This document shows positions 44,149-53,144 of a stretch of 64,000 nucleotides of DNA, piece after piece. The position numbers and the translations under genes are program-made. Every line of letters begins with the position of its first letter. Position 1 is the stretch's first letter. The notes below the pieces were generated by a model. It saw only the letters and a program-made list of their open reading frames with translations, searched no databases and was not told the origin of the DNA. The stretch comes from an uncultured Oscillospiraceae bacterium (GTDB lineage Bacteria; Bacillota; Clostridia; Oscillospirales; Acutalibacteraceae): positions 248,001 to 312,000 of the forward strand of contig CABUKB010000001.1 in the NCBI GenBank assembly GCA_902492045.1, written 5' to 3'.

Positions 44149-44656
44149 CGTCCAACAACCCCGGCATGGGACGAAGGCGAATCACGCCTCCCTCCGTGTC
44201 AATTTGTACAATGATCTGTGGAATAGCAGGGATCAGGATTTCGCGTCCGTCCTTCCCCCGCATATGGTATACGTTGTTCGCGCCGGTGTCGCTGACATCG
44301 GTGAGTTCTCCGTACTCTTCCCCGGTATCCGCGTCGATCACCCGCAGACCCAGGAGGTCCTGAATGAAATGACGGCCCGGTTCCAAATTCACGTCGTCAC
44401 GGTGAAGATAGAGCACCCGGCCCCGCAAGGCCTCCGCCTCGGTCACGGTGTCCACCCCTTCCACTTTGACAAGCGCCAGGTTTTTATGGACACGGGCCTT
44501 CACCTGAATGGGATGTGTGCCCTCCTTGTCGAAATAGAGGGTGGAAAGGGCGGCAAGTACCGCCGGGGAATCGCACCACGGCTCGACCCGCAGCTCGCCC
44601 CGCACGCCATGGGTTCCCACGACCCGGCCCGCCTCCAGATAAATCGGTCTCGGCAT
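44138..44656 (-). CDS. rimM: Ribosome maturation factor RimM
   Basis: A 172-residue factor for 30S maturation near S19. The N-terminal domain opens with LEAGRVVGTHGVRGELRVEP, and the PRC-barrel domain includes GLRVIDADTGEEYGEL and DGREILIPAIPQ. ATG at 44656 follows GAAGGAGAGCGGAC; a longer open frame upstream has no start site and covers the intergenic hairpin. It overlaps trmD by 11 bases. Confidence 0.93.
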   Translation of the reverse strand: MPRPIYLEAGRVVGTHGVRGELRVEPWCDSPAVLAALSTLYFDKEGTHPIQVKARVHKNLALVKVEGVDTVTEAEALRGRVLYLHRDDVNLEPGRHFIQDLLGLRVIDADTGEEYGELTDVSDTGANNVYHMRGKDGREILIPAIPQIIVQIDTEGGVIRLRPMPGLLDDEI

Positions 44657-44679
44657 GTCCGCTCTCCTTCCCGAATAAT

Positions 44680-44714
44680 CCCGGGGGCGCCGCTGTTGAC
44701 GCGGCGCCCCCGGG
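44680..44714 (-). repeat. Perfect GC-rich hairpin between khpA and rimM
   Basis: Arms 44680-44693 and 44701-44714 are exactly complementary (14 bp) with a 7-base loop. There is no T-run, so it would not stop transcription well; it may stabilise or process the operon's mRNA. Confidence 0.65.
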
Positions 44715-44762
44715 AAGCCTATCGCTGGGCTATCCTGAAACCCGGCCTCGCCCGGCGCGGGA

Positions 44763-44999
44763 TCAGTCGTCGATTTCAACCGCCACCTTGGCGTTCTGCC
44801 GGGTAGCGGCCGCGCGCATGACGGTGCGCAGCGCCTTGGCGATCCGGCCTTGCTTTCCAATGACGCGCCCCATATCGTCCGGGGCGACCCGCAGATGGAG
44901 CACGACGGTGCCGTCCTCCGTGGGATCGTCCTGGGTGACAGTGACGGCCTCAGGGTCTTCCACTAAGCCCTTCGCCATATCCATAAGCAGTTCTTTCAT
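44763..44999 (-). CDS. khpA: KH-domain RNA-binding protein KhpA
   Basis: A 78-residue single KH domain with the GxxG-loop phrase VIGKQGRIAKALRTV. KhpA binds RNA with KhpB and affects cell-wall control in Firmicutes. ATG at 44999 is behind AAAGGAAAGGACTCG. It sits between rpsP and rimM as usual. Confidence 0.92.
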   Translation of the reverse strand: MKELLMDMAKGLVEDPEAVTVTQDDPTEDGTVVLHLRVAPDDMGRVIGKQGRIAKALRTVMRAAATRQNAKVAVEIDD

Positions 45000-45084
45000 G
45001 ATCGAGTCCTTTCCTTTCACAAGCAACGGCCACGCCGGGCATCCGGCCGGGGCCGGCCGGATGCGGCAAACCGCTCATCCGGTC

Positions 45085-45324
45085 TCAAACACCGGCTCTC
45101 TTGAGCAGGTCCTTGACCGTATCGGTGGGCTGGGCGCCGTTGGCGATCCATTTCTGGGCCTTTTCGACGTCCACCTTGACCACAGCCGGCTCCTCGAGGG
45201 GATTGTAATAGCCGATCTCCTCGATAAAACGGCCGTCACGGGGATAACGGGAATCCGCCACCACGATGCGGTAGAACGGAGACTTTTTGGCGCCCATACG
45301 GCGCAACCGAATTTTCACTGCCAT
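45085..45324 (-). CDS. rpsP: 30S ribosomal protein S16
   Basis: 79 residues starting MAVKIRLRRMGAKKSPFYRI, the S16 signature, followed by VVADSRYPRDGRFIEEIGYYN, with the family's usual length. ATG at 45324 follows GGAGGG. It precedes khpA in the operon. Confidence 0.96.
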   Translation of the reverse strand: MAVKIRLRRMGAKKSPFYRIVVADSRYPRDGRFIEEIGYYNPLEEPAVVKVDVEKAQKWIANGAQPTDTVKDLLKRAGV

Positions 45325-45385
45325 GTTGGAACCCTCCATATTATTTGAATTAATCTATTCTTCAACCATATCCATGGATTGAATA

Positions 45386-46744
45386 CTAAAAACCAAACCG
45401 GCGGCCGCCCCGCCCCAGACCGGCAAGCCCTGCGAGGCCCCGGCCGCCTTTTTTGCCCAAACCCTTCATCTGCTTCATCATCTGACGCATGCTCTCGTAC
45501 TGCTTGATCAGGCGGTTGACATCCTCCACCTTCATGCCACAGCCCGCCGCGATCCGGCGCTTGCGCGAGGGATTGATGAGATCGGGTTTCGCCCGTTCCT
45601 CTTTTGTCATGGAGAGGATGATAGCCTCGGTGCGGTTAAGCGGCTTATCATCAATATCCACGTCCCGAAGCTGTTTGCCCAATCCGGGGATCATACTGAG
45701 CATCCCCTTGATGTCCCCCATCTTTTGAATCTGGCGGAACTGGTCGAGCAGGTCGTTATAATCAAATTTATCCTGCTGCAACTTGCGGGCGAGGGCCGCG
45801 GCTTCCTTTTCGTCAACCTGCTGCTGCGCCTTCTCGATCAGGGACATCACGTCCCCCATTCCCAGGATGCGGGAGGCCATCCGCTCAGGGTGGAACACTT
45901 CCAGATCGTCGAGCTTTTCGCCGGTGCCGCAGAATTTGACCGGCTTCCCGGTCACGGCCCGAACCGACAGGGCCGCTCCGCCCCGTGTGTCGCCGTCGAG
46001 TTTGGTGAGTATCACGCCGTCGATGCCGAGCGCCTCGTTGAAGGAGGAGGCGACGTTGACGGCATCCTGTCCGGTCATGGCATCCACCACCAGGAGAATT
46101 TCCCCCGGTGATACGGCAGCCTTGATATTTTCCAGTTCCTTCATCAGCGCCTCGTCGATATGAAGGCGTCCGGCGGTGTCGAGAATCACATAGTCGTTGC
46201 CGTGATCCTTGGCATGGGAAACCGCCTTTTTGGCGATTTTTACCGGATCCGCCTGTCCCATCTCGAACACCGGCACCCCGGCCTTTTCCCCCACCACCTG
46301 CAGCTGGTTCACCGCCGCGGGGCGGTAGACGTCGCAGGCGACGAGAAGAGGACGATGCCCCTGCCCCTTGAGCATTTTGGCCAGCTTTGCGGAATGGGTG
46401 GTTTTCCCGGAACCCTGCAGGCCACACATCATGATGACGCAGGGGGGATGGCTGGCCGACGCCAGCCGCGCCGCCTGGCCCCCCATCAAAGCGGTCAGTT
46501 CCTCGTTGACGATCTTGACGACCATCTGGGCGGGGGTGAGGCTTTCCATGACCTGGCTGCCCACCGCCCGCTCGGTGACGGCGGCGGTAAAATCCTTCGC
46601 CACTTTATAGTTGACATCCGCCTCCAGAAGGGCGAGCCGCACCTCCCGCATGGCGTCGCGCACGTCTTTTTCCGTGAGTTTGCCTTTACTCCGCAGCCGT
46701 TTAAAGGCGGCGGAAAGTTTGTCAGAGAGCCCTTCAAAAGCCAC
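45386..46744 (-). CDS. ffh: Signal recognition particle protein Ffh
   Basis: A 452-residue GTPase that delivers nascent membrane proteins to the translocon. The N domain covers 1-90; the G domain has GLQGSGKTTHSAKLA, DTAGRLHID and TKLDGDTRGGA; the methionine-rich M domain (about 330-430) ends with SMRQMMKQMKGLGKKGG, which binds SRP RNA. The tail is Gly/Arg-rich. It follows ylxM by 31 bases. Confidence 0.97.
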   Translation of the reverse strand: MAFEGLSDKLSAAFKRLRSKGKLTEKDVRDAMREVRLALLEADVNYKVAKDFTAAVTERAVGSQVMESLTPAQMVVKIVNEELTALMGGQAARLASASHPPCVIMMCGLQGSGKTTHSAKLAKMLKGQGHRPLLVACDVYRPAAVNQLQVVGEKAGVPVFEMGQADPVKIAKKAVSHAKDHGNDYVILDTAGRLHIDEALMKELENIKAAVSPGEILLVVDAMTGQDAVNVASSFNEALGIDGVILTKLDGDTRGGAALSVRAVTGKPVKFCGTGEKLDDLEVFHPERMASRILGMGDVMSLIEKAQQQVDEKEAAALARKLQQDKFDYNDLLDQFRQIQKMGDIKGMLSMIPGLGKQLRDVDIDDKPLNRTEAIILSMTKEERAKPDLINPSRKRRIAAGCGMKVEDVNRLIKQYESMRQMMKQMKGLGKKGGRGLAGLAGLGRGGRRFGF

Positions 46745-46775
46745 GGGGACACCTGCCTTTCCTCATGGGGAATTC

Positions 46776-47141
46776 TTATGCCTCGGCCAGCCGGTCGGAA
46801 AGATCCGCGATCTGCCGCGCCTTTTCCTCAATATCGCGGGAATATCCGAACCGGTCGTTAAGATCCTGGATTTCGCCGGCGGCCTTGCGGATGGCGGCAA
46901 TCCCTTCCCGCATCTCCCGGAACCGGCGGGCCAGGTGCAGCCGGTCCTCCATATCCAAGAGCTGGGCCTCGGCCCGCTTGATGGAATCACGCACCCCCTG
47001 GCGGGTGATCCCCTCGTTTTCCGCGATTTCCGACAGAGACAGGTCGTTATCGTAATACAGTTCCACCACATCCCGCTGCTTTTCGGTCAGCATGTCGCCG
47101 TAAAAATCGAACAACAGCGCGATCTCCAGGTTTTTCGCCAT
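46776..47141 (-). CDS. ylxM: YlxM-family helix-turn-helix protein
   Basis: A 121-residue protein with the sigma-70 region-4-like motif MLTEKQRDVVELYYDNDLSL and EIAENEGITRQGVRDSIKRA, which is typical of YlxM, the companion of ffh that affects SRP GTPase activity in some Firmicutes. ATG at 47141 follows GGAAGGAGGCCGGTC. It starts the operon, 95 bases after a consensus promoter. Confidence 0.93.
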   Translation of the reverse strand: MAKNLEIALLFDFYGDMLTEKQRDVVELYYDNDLSLSEIAENEGITRQGVRDSIKRAEAQLLDMEDRLHLARRFREMREGIAAIRKAAGEIQDLNDRFGYSRDIEEKARQIADLSDRLAEA

Positions 47142-47240
47142 GACCGGCCTCCTTCCGCCGCAATCCGATCTCCGCAGATCAAAGGAAAAACGCCCGGATA
47201 GTTCCAAGCGTTTGACTGTAAAGTAAAATGCTTTACACGT

Positions 47241-47269
47241 ATTATACACGATGGCCGGCGCTTTGTCAA
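47241..47269 (-). promoter_or_regulatory. Promoter of the ylxM-trmD operon
   Basis: Minus strand: TTGACA (47264-47269), 17-base spacer, TATAAT (47241-47246). Perfect consensus, as expected for a constitutive operon. Confidence 0.9.
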
Positions 47270-47344
47270 GAGCCGGCCGCCTGGTTTTTCGTCAAATTTT
47301 GCTTTTACTAAGATGAAATATTTTCCATATCCGTCAGAAGGCTC

Positions 47345-47563
47345 TCAGTCGATCCGAAAGTCGTCTTCCTCAAACCGTGCCGGTCCCTTTGGACGGGAGG
47401 GCGTCCGGCGGAGAGGATCGTAGTCGAAATGACGGCAGTGATGATATAAAGGCATGACCCCTTTCCGGCTGCACAGCACGGCGTTCCCGTCCGAAGAGCG
47501 GTGGCCATACGCGCATACCTCACAGGCGGGGGAGATGGTGTTTCCATAAAGCTTGCGGCGCAC
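47345..47563 (-). CDS. Conserved clostridial four-Cys small protein
   Basis: 72 residues starting MRRKLYGNTI, with Cys14, Cys17, Cys31 and Cys43 (CxxC-x13-C-x11-C) and a C-terminal acidic stretch. The pattern suggests a zinc or other metal knot. I recognise it as a small protein common in Clostridia, without a known function. It has no shared transcript with ylxM, because the promoter of that operon lies between. Confidence 0.75.
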   Translation of the reverse strand: MRRKLYGNTISPACEVCAYGHRSSDGNAVLCSRKGVMPLYHHCRHFDYDPLRRTPSRPKGPARFEEDDFRID

Positions 47564-47662
47564 GATGCCGCCTCCTCTTCTGAATCGTTGAGCAGCGGCC
47601 GGGCCGCCGCCTTTTCTGCATCCAGCTTTCAGTATAACAGAAACGACATCGAAAATCCATGG

Positions 47663-48823
47663 TTATTTCCGATTTTTCCGGATCGGCTCCAGGCCGGCCG
47701 TGGTCAGCAAAAGCATCCCGCACATAATGAGTAAGGCTGCCGACGCCACGACAGGACCCGAAAAGGGTTTGACCATCGCCCCGGACGAAGAATTCCATAC
47801 GGTCACCGGCATGGGAACAAAGCGGAGCAGCACCATCGTCAGCAGACCGCCGAGCAGGGCATGGAACATCCGGAAGGCAAAAAATCCGCGCCCCATCAGT
47901 TTTTTCCCGTGGAGGGAAGCGGCAATCTGGCAATGAACGGACAGGCCCCCCCATCCCAAAGCCGCCCCCAGCAGGAGAGGGGCGGCCTCCCGCGCCCCGG
48001 AGGCTTCGACGCAGCCGCAGCTAACCTCGAGTAAACAGGGCAGCAGAGATGCCAGCTCCGCCGTTTCCGCTCCTGCCAAGGCAAAAGGCAGGGACAGCAA
48101 CCGATGTATGGCTGCCGAGGCACCCGAAACATCGAGCAGCGCAAGCAAAGCGGCGAACAGCACCACAAACCCGCACATGTACAATAGGGAACGGCACGCC
48201 GCGTTGACCGATTCTACGAATGCGGCTGCCGGAGCGGATTTCCGGGGCGCCGCACAGGTTTTGGGACGGCAGGCCGGCGGCTCCCCCCGGCTGTGACGGG
48301 CGCCGATGCCTGTCCCGATTCCTATGAGCAAAGAGGCGAGCAGATGTGCGGCGAACAGCACGGCACCGAACCGCACGCTCCCCATCATGCCGGCCCCTAC
48401 CGCACTGATGATAAAAGCCGGGCCGCCGTTGACGCAAAACCGCAGCATCCGCCGCCCTTCATCCGTCGTGAGCTGCCCGCTCTCGACCAACTCCCCTACC
48501 GCCATGCCGCCGGTGGGGTATCCTCCGATAAAACCAATCAGGATCCCCGGCGCACAGCAGCCCGGCAGGCCGAACAAGGCCCGCGTCAGGCCCTCTAAGC
48601 GGCGGCCGACCGCCTCGCTGATCCCCGAGCGCACCAGGAAGCCCGCCAGAACCAGGAAGGGAAAGAGCGAGGGGATGATCACCCCCGAACAAATGGACAG
48701 ACCACGGCTGACCCCTCCCGCAGCCGCCTGTGGCCAGGCCAGCAGGGCCGCACCGGCTGTCAGGATCAGCAGCAGCAGTCCCGCCGTCTTCAAATGAGCC
48801 GCCCGCACGGTTTTGACGAACAT
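47663..48823 (-). CDS. ylbJ: YlbJ-like sporulation membrane protein
   Basis: A 386-residue protein with about eight to ten helices and two copies of the gate-like region: the first includes SGVIIPSLFPFLVLAGFL and GFIGGYPTGGMAVGEL, the second FVVLFAALLALL and LEVSCGC. This matches YlbJ, needed in the mother cell during sporulation in B. subtilis. I chose ATG at 48823; an ATG at 48868 is possible. It is divergent from yqfC. Confidence 0.85.
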   Translation of the reverse strand: MFVKTVRAAHLKTAGLLLLILTAGAALLAWPQAAAGGVSRGLSICSGVIIPSLFPFLVLAGFLVRSGISEAVGRRLEGLTRALFGLPGCCAPGILIGFIGGYPTGGMAVGELVESGQLTTDEGRRMLRFCVNGGPAFIISAVGAGMMGSVRFGAVLFAAHLLASLLIGIGTGIGARHSRGEPPACRPKTCAAPRKSAPAAAFVESVNAACRSLLYMCGFVVLFAALLALLDVSGASAAIHRLLSLPFALAGAETAELASLLPCLLEVSCGCVEASGAREAAPLLLGAALGWGGLSVHCQIAASLHGKKLMGRGFFAFRMFHALLGGLLTMVLLRFVPMPVTVWNSSSGAMVKPFSGPVVASAALLIMCGMLLLTTAGLEPIRKNRK

Positions 48824-49095
48824 CTCAGTCACCCTTTCCCGGATTTGCCTGCCTCTCCTTTCATACATATGTTTGTCCCCCGGCATTATTCCAGTTTTTC
48901 CCGCATAACAATAGGAGAACGGGACCGCTCTCGGCTCGAATTTACGGCTGTCCCTGTTCCAGACGGGCTTCCGGGCATCCGGTTTGACAAACGGTTTGTT
49001 CCAAAGGAAAATCCGCGCCGGCGGCGGGCATCCCACGCAGATATCAGCGTACGGGGGCCTTACCCGGCCGCCTTCAGAAAGGACGGGATTCTTGT

Positions 49096-49404
49096 ATGAG
49101 CAGAAAACGCGCACGCGCCTGCCCGCCTTCTCCACGGGTTTTGGCCGTCACCCGGCGGGTGGAACAGGCGCTGGAACTGCCTGAGGGGGCTCTCGGAAAC
49201 AGCGCCCGGCTTGAGATGACGGGCAACCGCCGGGTGGTCGTCGAGGGATGCCGGGGCATCCAGGAATATGAAGAGGACCTCATCCGCTTAAGCACGGCGA
49301 GCGGCTCGATCCGTTTCATGGGGCGGGGGCTCACGATGAACTGCCTGACCGACGACTGTGCCGTGATCACCGGTTTTCTGCTGTCCGTGGAGTTCCTATC
49401 CTGA
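49096..49404 (+). CDS. yqfC: YabP/YqfC-family sporulation protein
   Basis: A 102-residue protein of the YabP/YqfC beta-sandwich family: NSARLEMTGNRRVVVEGCRG, then YEEDLIRLSTASGSI and CLTDDCAVITGFLLSVEF. Linked to yqfD as in other spore formers. ATG at 49096 follows GGACGGGATTCTTGT. It acts in the mother cell in B. subtilis; the detailed role is unknown. Confidence 0.85.
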   Translation: MSRKRARACPPSPRVLAVTRRVEQALELPEGALGNSARLEMTGNRRVVVEGCRGIQEYEEDLIRLSTASGSIRFMGRGLTMNCLTDDCAVITGFLLSVEFLS

Positions 49405-49446
49405 CCCGGAGAACATCCGGCAGGAGCCGATAAGGAGAGACTGGAC

Positions 49447-50634
49447 ATGTTCTTTATCCGTTTTTTGCGATGGTTGGCGGGCTGGGTCCGCCTGGAAACC
49501 GAAGGCGGGTTCCCCGAAAAACTTCTCAATGGGGCGGCAAAGGCCGGGATTGCCCTTTGGAACAGTTGCCGTCAGGGCGTCCGGATGACCACCTGCTGTT
49601 ACGCCCGGCAATACAAAAAGCTCCGCCCCTCCGCCAAAAAAGCCTGTGTACGGATGCGGGTGGTCGAACGGCACGGCCTTCCCTTTCTCCTCCATCGTTA
49701 CCGGGCGAGGGCCGGCGTCGCCGTGGGGATTCTGGTATACGCCCTGCTGCTGCAGTTTCTGTCGGGACGGATCTGGATCGTGGATATCCAGGGCAACGAC
49801 CGGGTGCCGGAAACCGCCATTCGGGAGGTCCTGGAACCCCTCGGGGTACGGGAAGGGGGCGATTTTGGGAAACTGGACGTTCCCTCCCTGCAGTTGACGG
49901 CACTGCAATCCCTGCCCGATCTGACCTGGCTGGCTGTCAACCTGGAGGGCAGCACCGTCCACGTTCAGGTGCAGGAACGGGGCAGTCATGCCCCCATGGA
50001 GGACGGCGCCTTTCCCTCCAACATCAAAGCCGCCCGGGACGGACGCATCCTGAAGATCGAGACAACGAGCGGTCAGGCGATGGTACAGGCCGGGGATGCC
50101 GTCACGAAGGACACCCTCCTCATCAGCGGCGTCGTGGACAGCAAAACCGGCCCCCTGCTCAAACGATCCTCCGGCCGGGTGGTGGCTGAAACCAGCCGGA
50201 CGCTGACCGCCGAGGTACCACTGGAAGAGACCCTTCTTCTCCCCACGGGAGATACCATCTTCCGGCCGGTATTCAGTCTCTTCGGTATACGCATCCCGCT
50301 CTACACCGACGGCACCATTCCAAAGGAGCATGCGCTCGAAACCCACCGCCATATGCTCTGCGCATATGGAAAGGAACTGCCAGTCGGCCTCCTATGCGAC
50401 CGGTATGTGCTTCTGGAACCCTCGCCGGTCAGCCGCACGGAGGAAGAGGCCGCCGCTCTGGCAGCGGAACGGCTGAATGAACGGGAGCGGACGGAACTGG
50501 GACGGGCGGAGATCACCGCGTCGAATCGGGAAGGACGGGTGGAGAACAGTGTTTACATCCTGACCGGCACTTACGCCTGCATCGAAGATATCGGGGTGGA
50601 AGAACAGATTTACCTGGACGCCGCCGGGAACTGA
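49447..50634 (+). CDS. yqfD: Sporulation protein YqfD
   Basis: A 395-residue protein with a single helix near residue 92-113, a short POTRA-like region after it (IVDIQGNDRVPETAIREVLE) and a conserved VNLEGSTVHVQVQER. It matches YqfD, a SigE-controlled gene paired with yqfC. ATG follows AAGGAGAGACTGGAC. Usually phoH follows directly; here cysK lies between. Confidence 0.9.
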   Translation: MFFIRFLRWLAGWVRLETEGGFPEKLLNGAAKAGIALWNSCRQGVRMTTCCYARQYKKLRPSAKKACVRMRVVERHGLPFLLHRYRARAGVAVGILVYALLLQFLSGRIWIVDIQGNDRVPETAIREVLEPLGVREGGDFGKLDVPSLQLTALQSLPDLTWLAVNLEGSTVHVQVQERGSHAPMEDGAFPSNIKAARDGRILKIETTSGQAMVQAGDAVTKDTLLISGVVDSKTGPLLKRSSGRVVAETSRTLTAEVPLEETLLLPTGDTIFRPVFSLFGIRIPLYTDGTIPKEHALETHRHMLCAYGKELPVGLLCDRYVLLEPSPVSRTEEEAAALAAERLNERERTELGRAEITASNREGRVENSVYILTGTYACIEDIGVEEQIYLDAAGN

Positions 50635-50735
50635 GCGTTTTATCGAACGCGGCCCGCCGCCTTCTCCCGTCCTGTCCGGGGTATGGAATCATGTCCCTTC
50701 CGGAAGGCATTCGCCGGAACCATTTAAAAATAGGC

Positions 50736-50764
50736 TTGCGGTTTTCTTCAATGTCCTATAAAAT
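50736..50764 (+). promoter_or_regulatory. Promoter of cysK
   Basis: TTGCGG, 17-base spacer, TAAAAT. A short GC hairpin (GGCCGGCCCATTCGGCCGGC) follows before the start codon. Confidence 0.6.
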
Positions 50765-50815
50765 AGCAACGTGGCCGGCCCATTCGGCCGGCGATGAAGT
50801 GAAGGAGGGCTGTCC

Positions 50816-51754
50816 TTGATCTGCAACACCATCCTCGACGCCATCGGCCAAACGCCCCTCATCCGGCTGCATACCATGACCGGACCGGACGACGCGGAAA
50901 TTCTGGTGAAATACGAGGGAATCAATGTGGGGGGGTCCATCAAGACCCGCACCGCTTTCAATATGATCGACCGGGCGGCGGAAAAAGGACTGCTCCGCCC
51001 CGACTCCATCCTGGTGGAACCGACCAGCGGCAATCAGGGGATTGGCATCGCCCTCGTCGGCGCCGTGAGGGGATACCGCGTGAAAATCATCATGCCCGAT
51101 TCGGTCAGTGTGGAACGCCGGTTGCTGGTCTCCCACTATGGCGCGGAGGTCCTCCTCGTTCACGACGACGGGGACATCGGGGCGTGCATCGAGGCATGCC
51201 GGGACATGGCGCTGCGCATGGCGGAGGAGGATCCGCGGGTTTTCATTCCCGAGCAGTTTTCCAACCCCGACAATCCCGCCGTCCACCGGGAACATACCGC
51301 CCTCGAAATCCTGGAGCAAGCGGACGGCCCTATCCATGGCTTTTGTTCCGGCGTGGGGACCGGCGGCACCATCAGCGGAATCGGCGAGGTGCTAAAGGCG
51401 AAAAATCCGGATCTCGTCATCTGGGCAGTGGAGCCGGAAAATGCGGCGATTCTTTCGGGCGGCAGCATCGGCACCCATCTTCAAATGGGGATCGGGGACG
51501 GCCTGATCCCGGAGAATCTGAACACCTCGATCTACAGTGACATCTGCGCCATCACCGACCGGGAGGCTCTGGACACGGCGAAGGCCCTCGCCACCAGGGA
51601 AGGCATCCTCTGCGGAATCTCCAGTGGTTCCAATGTGGCCGCAGCCGTCAAGCTGGCCAAACGGCTCGGCCATGGAAAACGGGTCGTCACCGTCCTGCCG
51701 GATACAGGCGAACGGTATTTCAGCACCCCCTTGTTCCAAAACCCGTCGGAATGA
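50816..51754 (+). CDS. cysK: Cysteine synthase (O-acetylserine sulfhydrylase)
   Basis: 312 residues of the fold-type II PLP family. The PLP lysine is in NVGGSIKTRTAF (Lys43), the substrate loop is EPTSGNQGIGIA, and the phosphate loop is GVGTGGTISGIG, with SSGSNVAAA at the end. The enzyme makes cysteine from O-acetylserine and sulfide. The start is TTG at 50816 behind GAAGGAGGGCTGTCC. It sits alone between its own promoter and terminator. Confidence 0.92.
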   Translation: MICNTILDAIGQTPLIRLHTMTGPDDAEILVKYEGINVGGSIKTRTAFNMIDRAAEKGLLRPDSILVEPTSGNQGIGIALVGAVRGYRVKIIMPDSVSVERRLLVSHYGAEVLLVHDDGDIGACIEACRDMALRMAEEDPRVFIPEQFSNPDNPAVHREHTALEILEQADGPIHGFCSGVGTGGTISGIGEVLKAKNPDLVIWAVEPENAAILSGGSIGTHLQMGIGDGLIPENLNTSIYSDICAITDREALDTAKALATREGILCGISSGSNVAAAVKLAKRLGHGKRVVTVLPDTGERYFSTPLFQNPSE

Positions 51755-51879
51755 TCGCCGACCCGCCATTTCCGCCGCATCGGTGTGCCTGTGCTCCCCT
51801 TTGGGCTTTCCGTGTTCCCCCGCGATATCCATGGCCCTCTCATGGCCTTCCATGGCGGCCCGCCTAAGGTTTTACCCGT

Positions 51880-51915
51880 GGCTCTGCAAGAGAATTCCTC
51901 TTGCAGAGCCTTTTT
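51880..51915 (+). terminator. Terminator of cysK
   Basis: Perfect 13-bp stem GGCTCTGCAAGAG / CTCTTGCAGAGCC, five-base loop, then TTTTT. Confidence 0.9.
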
Positions 51916-52005
51916 ATGCCCCATGATAAACCGGCGCTAAAACCGGCCATCCATTTGCTTTATACCTTTTGGGCCCAATCATGAAAATTTTGTAGGGTTT
52001 ATCTA

Positions 52006-52034
52006 ATGACAAGCCGTTCAAGTATTGCTATAAT
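52006..52034 (+). promoter_or_regulatory. Promoter of the phoH-mutS2 gene string
   Basis: ATGACA, 17-base spacer, TATAAT at 52029-52034, about 110 bases before phoH. Confidence 0.75.
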
Positions 52035-52142
52035 GTAGACAATTCCCCTATTCGGTAAGCCCGTCGGCGCATAATCGGAAACCTGGGTGGGAAAAACCAA
52101 ACAGACCGGCCGATTGACAGTCAGACAAAGCGAGGTTTTTGG

Positions 52143-53144
52143 ATGTTTGAGCAAACCATCAGCGTAGACCGGATGGAACAGGCGGTTTCCCTCTTCGGCA
52201 GCTTTGACGAAAATATCCGCCTGATCGAACAGCATTACAACGTCAGCATCCTGAACCGGGACAGCGATTTGAAGGTCAGCGGCGAACCGGAAGCGGTCGC
52301 CAAGGCGGTGCGCGCCATCGGCGGCTTGCTGCAACTCCTTAACAAGGGAGAGCAGCTCGGCGAGCAAAATGTCCGGTATGTCCTGATGCTGGTGGACGAG
52401 GGAGGCGAATCGGAGATTCCGCAGCTGACCTCGGACAGCATCTGTATCACCTCCAAGGGGCGCCCGGTCAAGCCGAAAACCATCGGCCAGAAAAAGTACG
52501 TGGAAGCTATCAAGAAAAACACCGTCGTGCTGGGGGTCGGCCCCGCCGGAACAGGAAAAACCTACCTGGCCGTCGCCATGGCGGTCGAGGCGTTCCGCTC
52601 CAAACAGGTCAACCGCATCATCCTCACCCGCCCGGCTGTGGAGGCGGGGGAAAAGCTCGGATTTTTGCCCGGCGATCTGCAGTCCAAGGTGGATCCCTAT
52701 CTGCGTCCCCTGTACGACGCGCTGTTCGATATGCTGGGGACTGAAACCTATCAGAAATATCTCGAGCGGGGGAATATTGAAATTGCGCCCCTGGCCTATA
52801 TGCGGGGCCGCACTCTCGACGACAGCTTCGTCATACTGGACGAAGCCCAGAACACCACGCCGGAGCAGATGAAAATGTTTCTGACCCGCCTTGGCTTCAA
52901 TTCCAAGATGGTCGTCACCGGGGACATCACCCAGATTGATCTGCCCGACGGGCGCAAAAGCGGCCTGCGGGAGGTCCTCCGGGTGCTCCGCAACGTGGAG
53001 GACATCGCCATTTGCAGCTTCAGCGAAAAAGACGTGGTACGCCACCAGCTGGTTCAGCGCATCATTCAGGCATATGAACGGTATGAAAAATCCAATGAAG
53101 GGAAACGGATCAAGAGTTATGGAAAAGATCAAAGTCGTCATTGA
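52143..53144 (+). CDS. phoH: PhoH-like ATPase
   Basis: 333 residues. A KH-like N-terminal region (about 1-100) is followed by a PhoH NTPase with Walker A GPAGTGKTYLAV, Walker B FVILDEAQNT and the arginine region LTRLGFNSKMVVTGD. It probably acts on RNA, in line with its partner ybeY, whose gene overlaps by 26 bases. The start ATG follows AAGCGAGGTTTTTGG. Confidence 0.93.
   Translation: MFEQTISVDRMEQAVSLFGSFDENIRLIEQHYNVSILNRDSDLKVSGEPEAVAKAVRAIGGLLQLLNKGEQLGEQNVRYVLMLVDEGGESEIPQLTSDSICITSKGRPVKPKTIGQKKYVEAIKKNTVVLGVGPAGTGKTYLAVAMAVEAFRSKQVNRIILTRPAVEAGEKLGFLPGDLQSKVDPYLRPLYDALFDMLGTETYQKYLERGNIEIAPLAYMRGRTLDDSFVILDEAQNTTPEQMKMFLTRLGFNSKMVVTGDITQIDLPDGRKSGLREVLRVLRNVEDIAICSFSEKDVVRHQLVQRIIQAYERYEKSNEGKRIKSYGKDQSRH

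Larger units (their letters stand above)
51755..52142 (+). other. Gap between cysK and phoH
   Basis: A 388-base gap with the cysK terminator and the phoH promoter (both listed). The rest has no gene that I can support. Confidence 0.6.
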
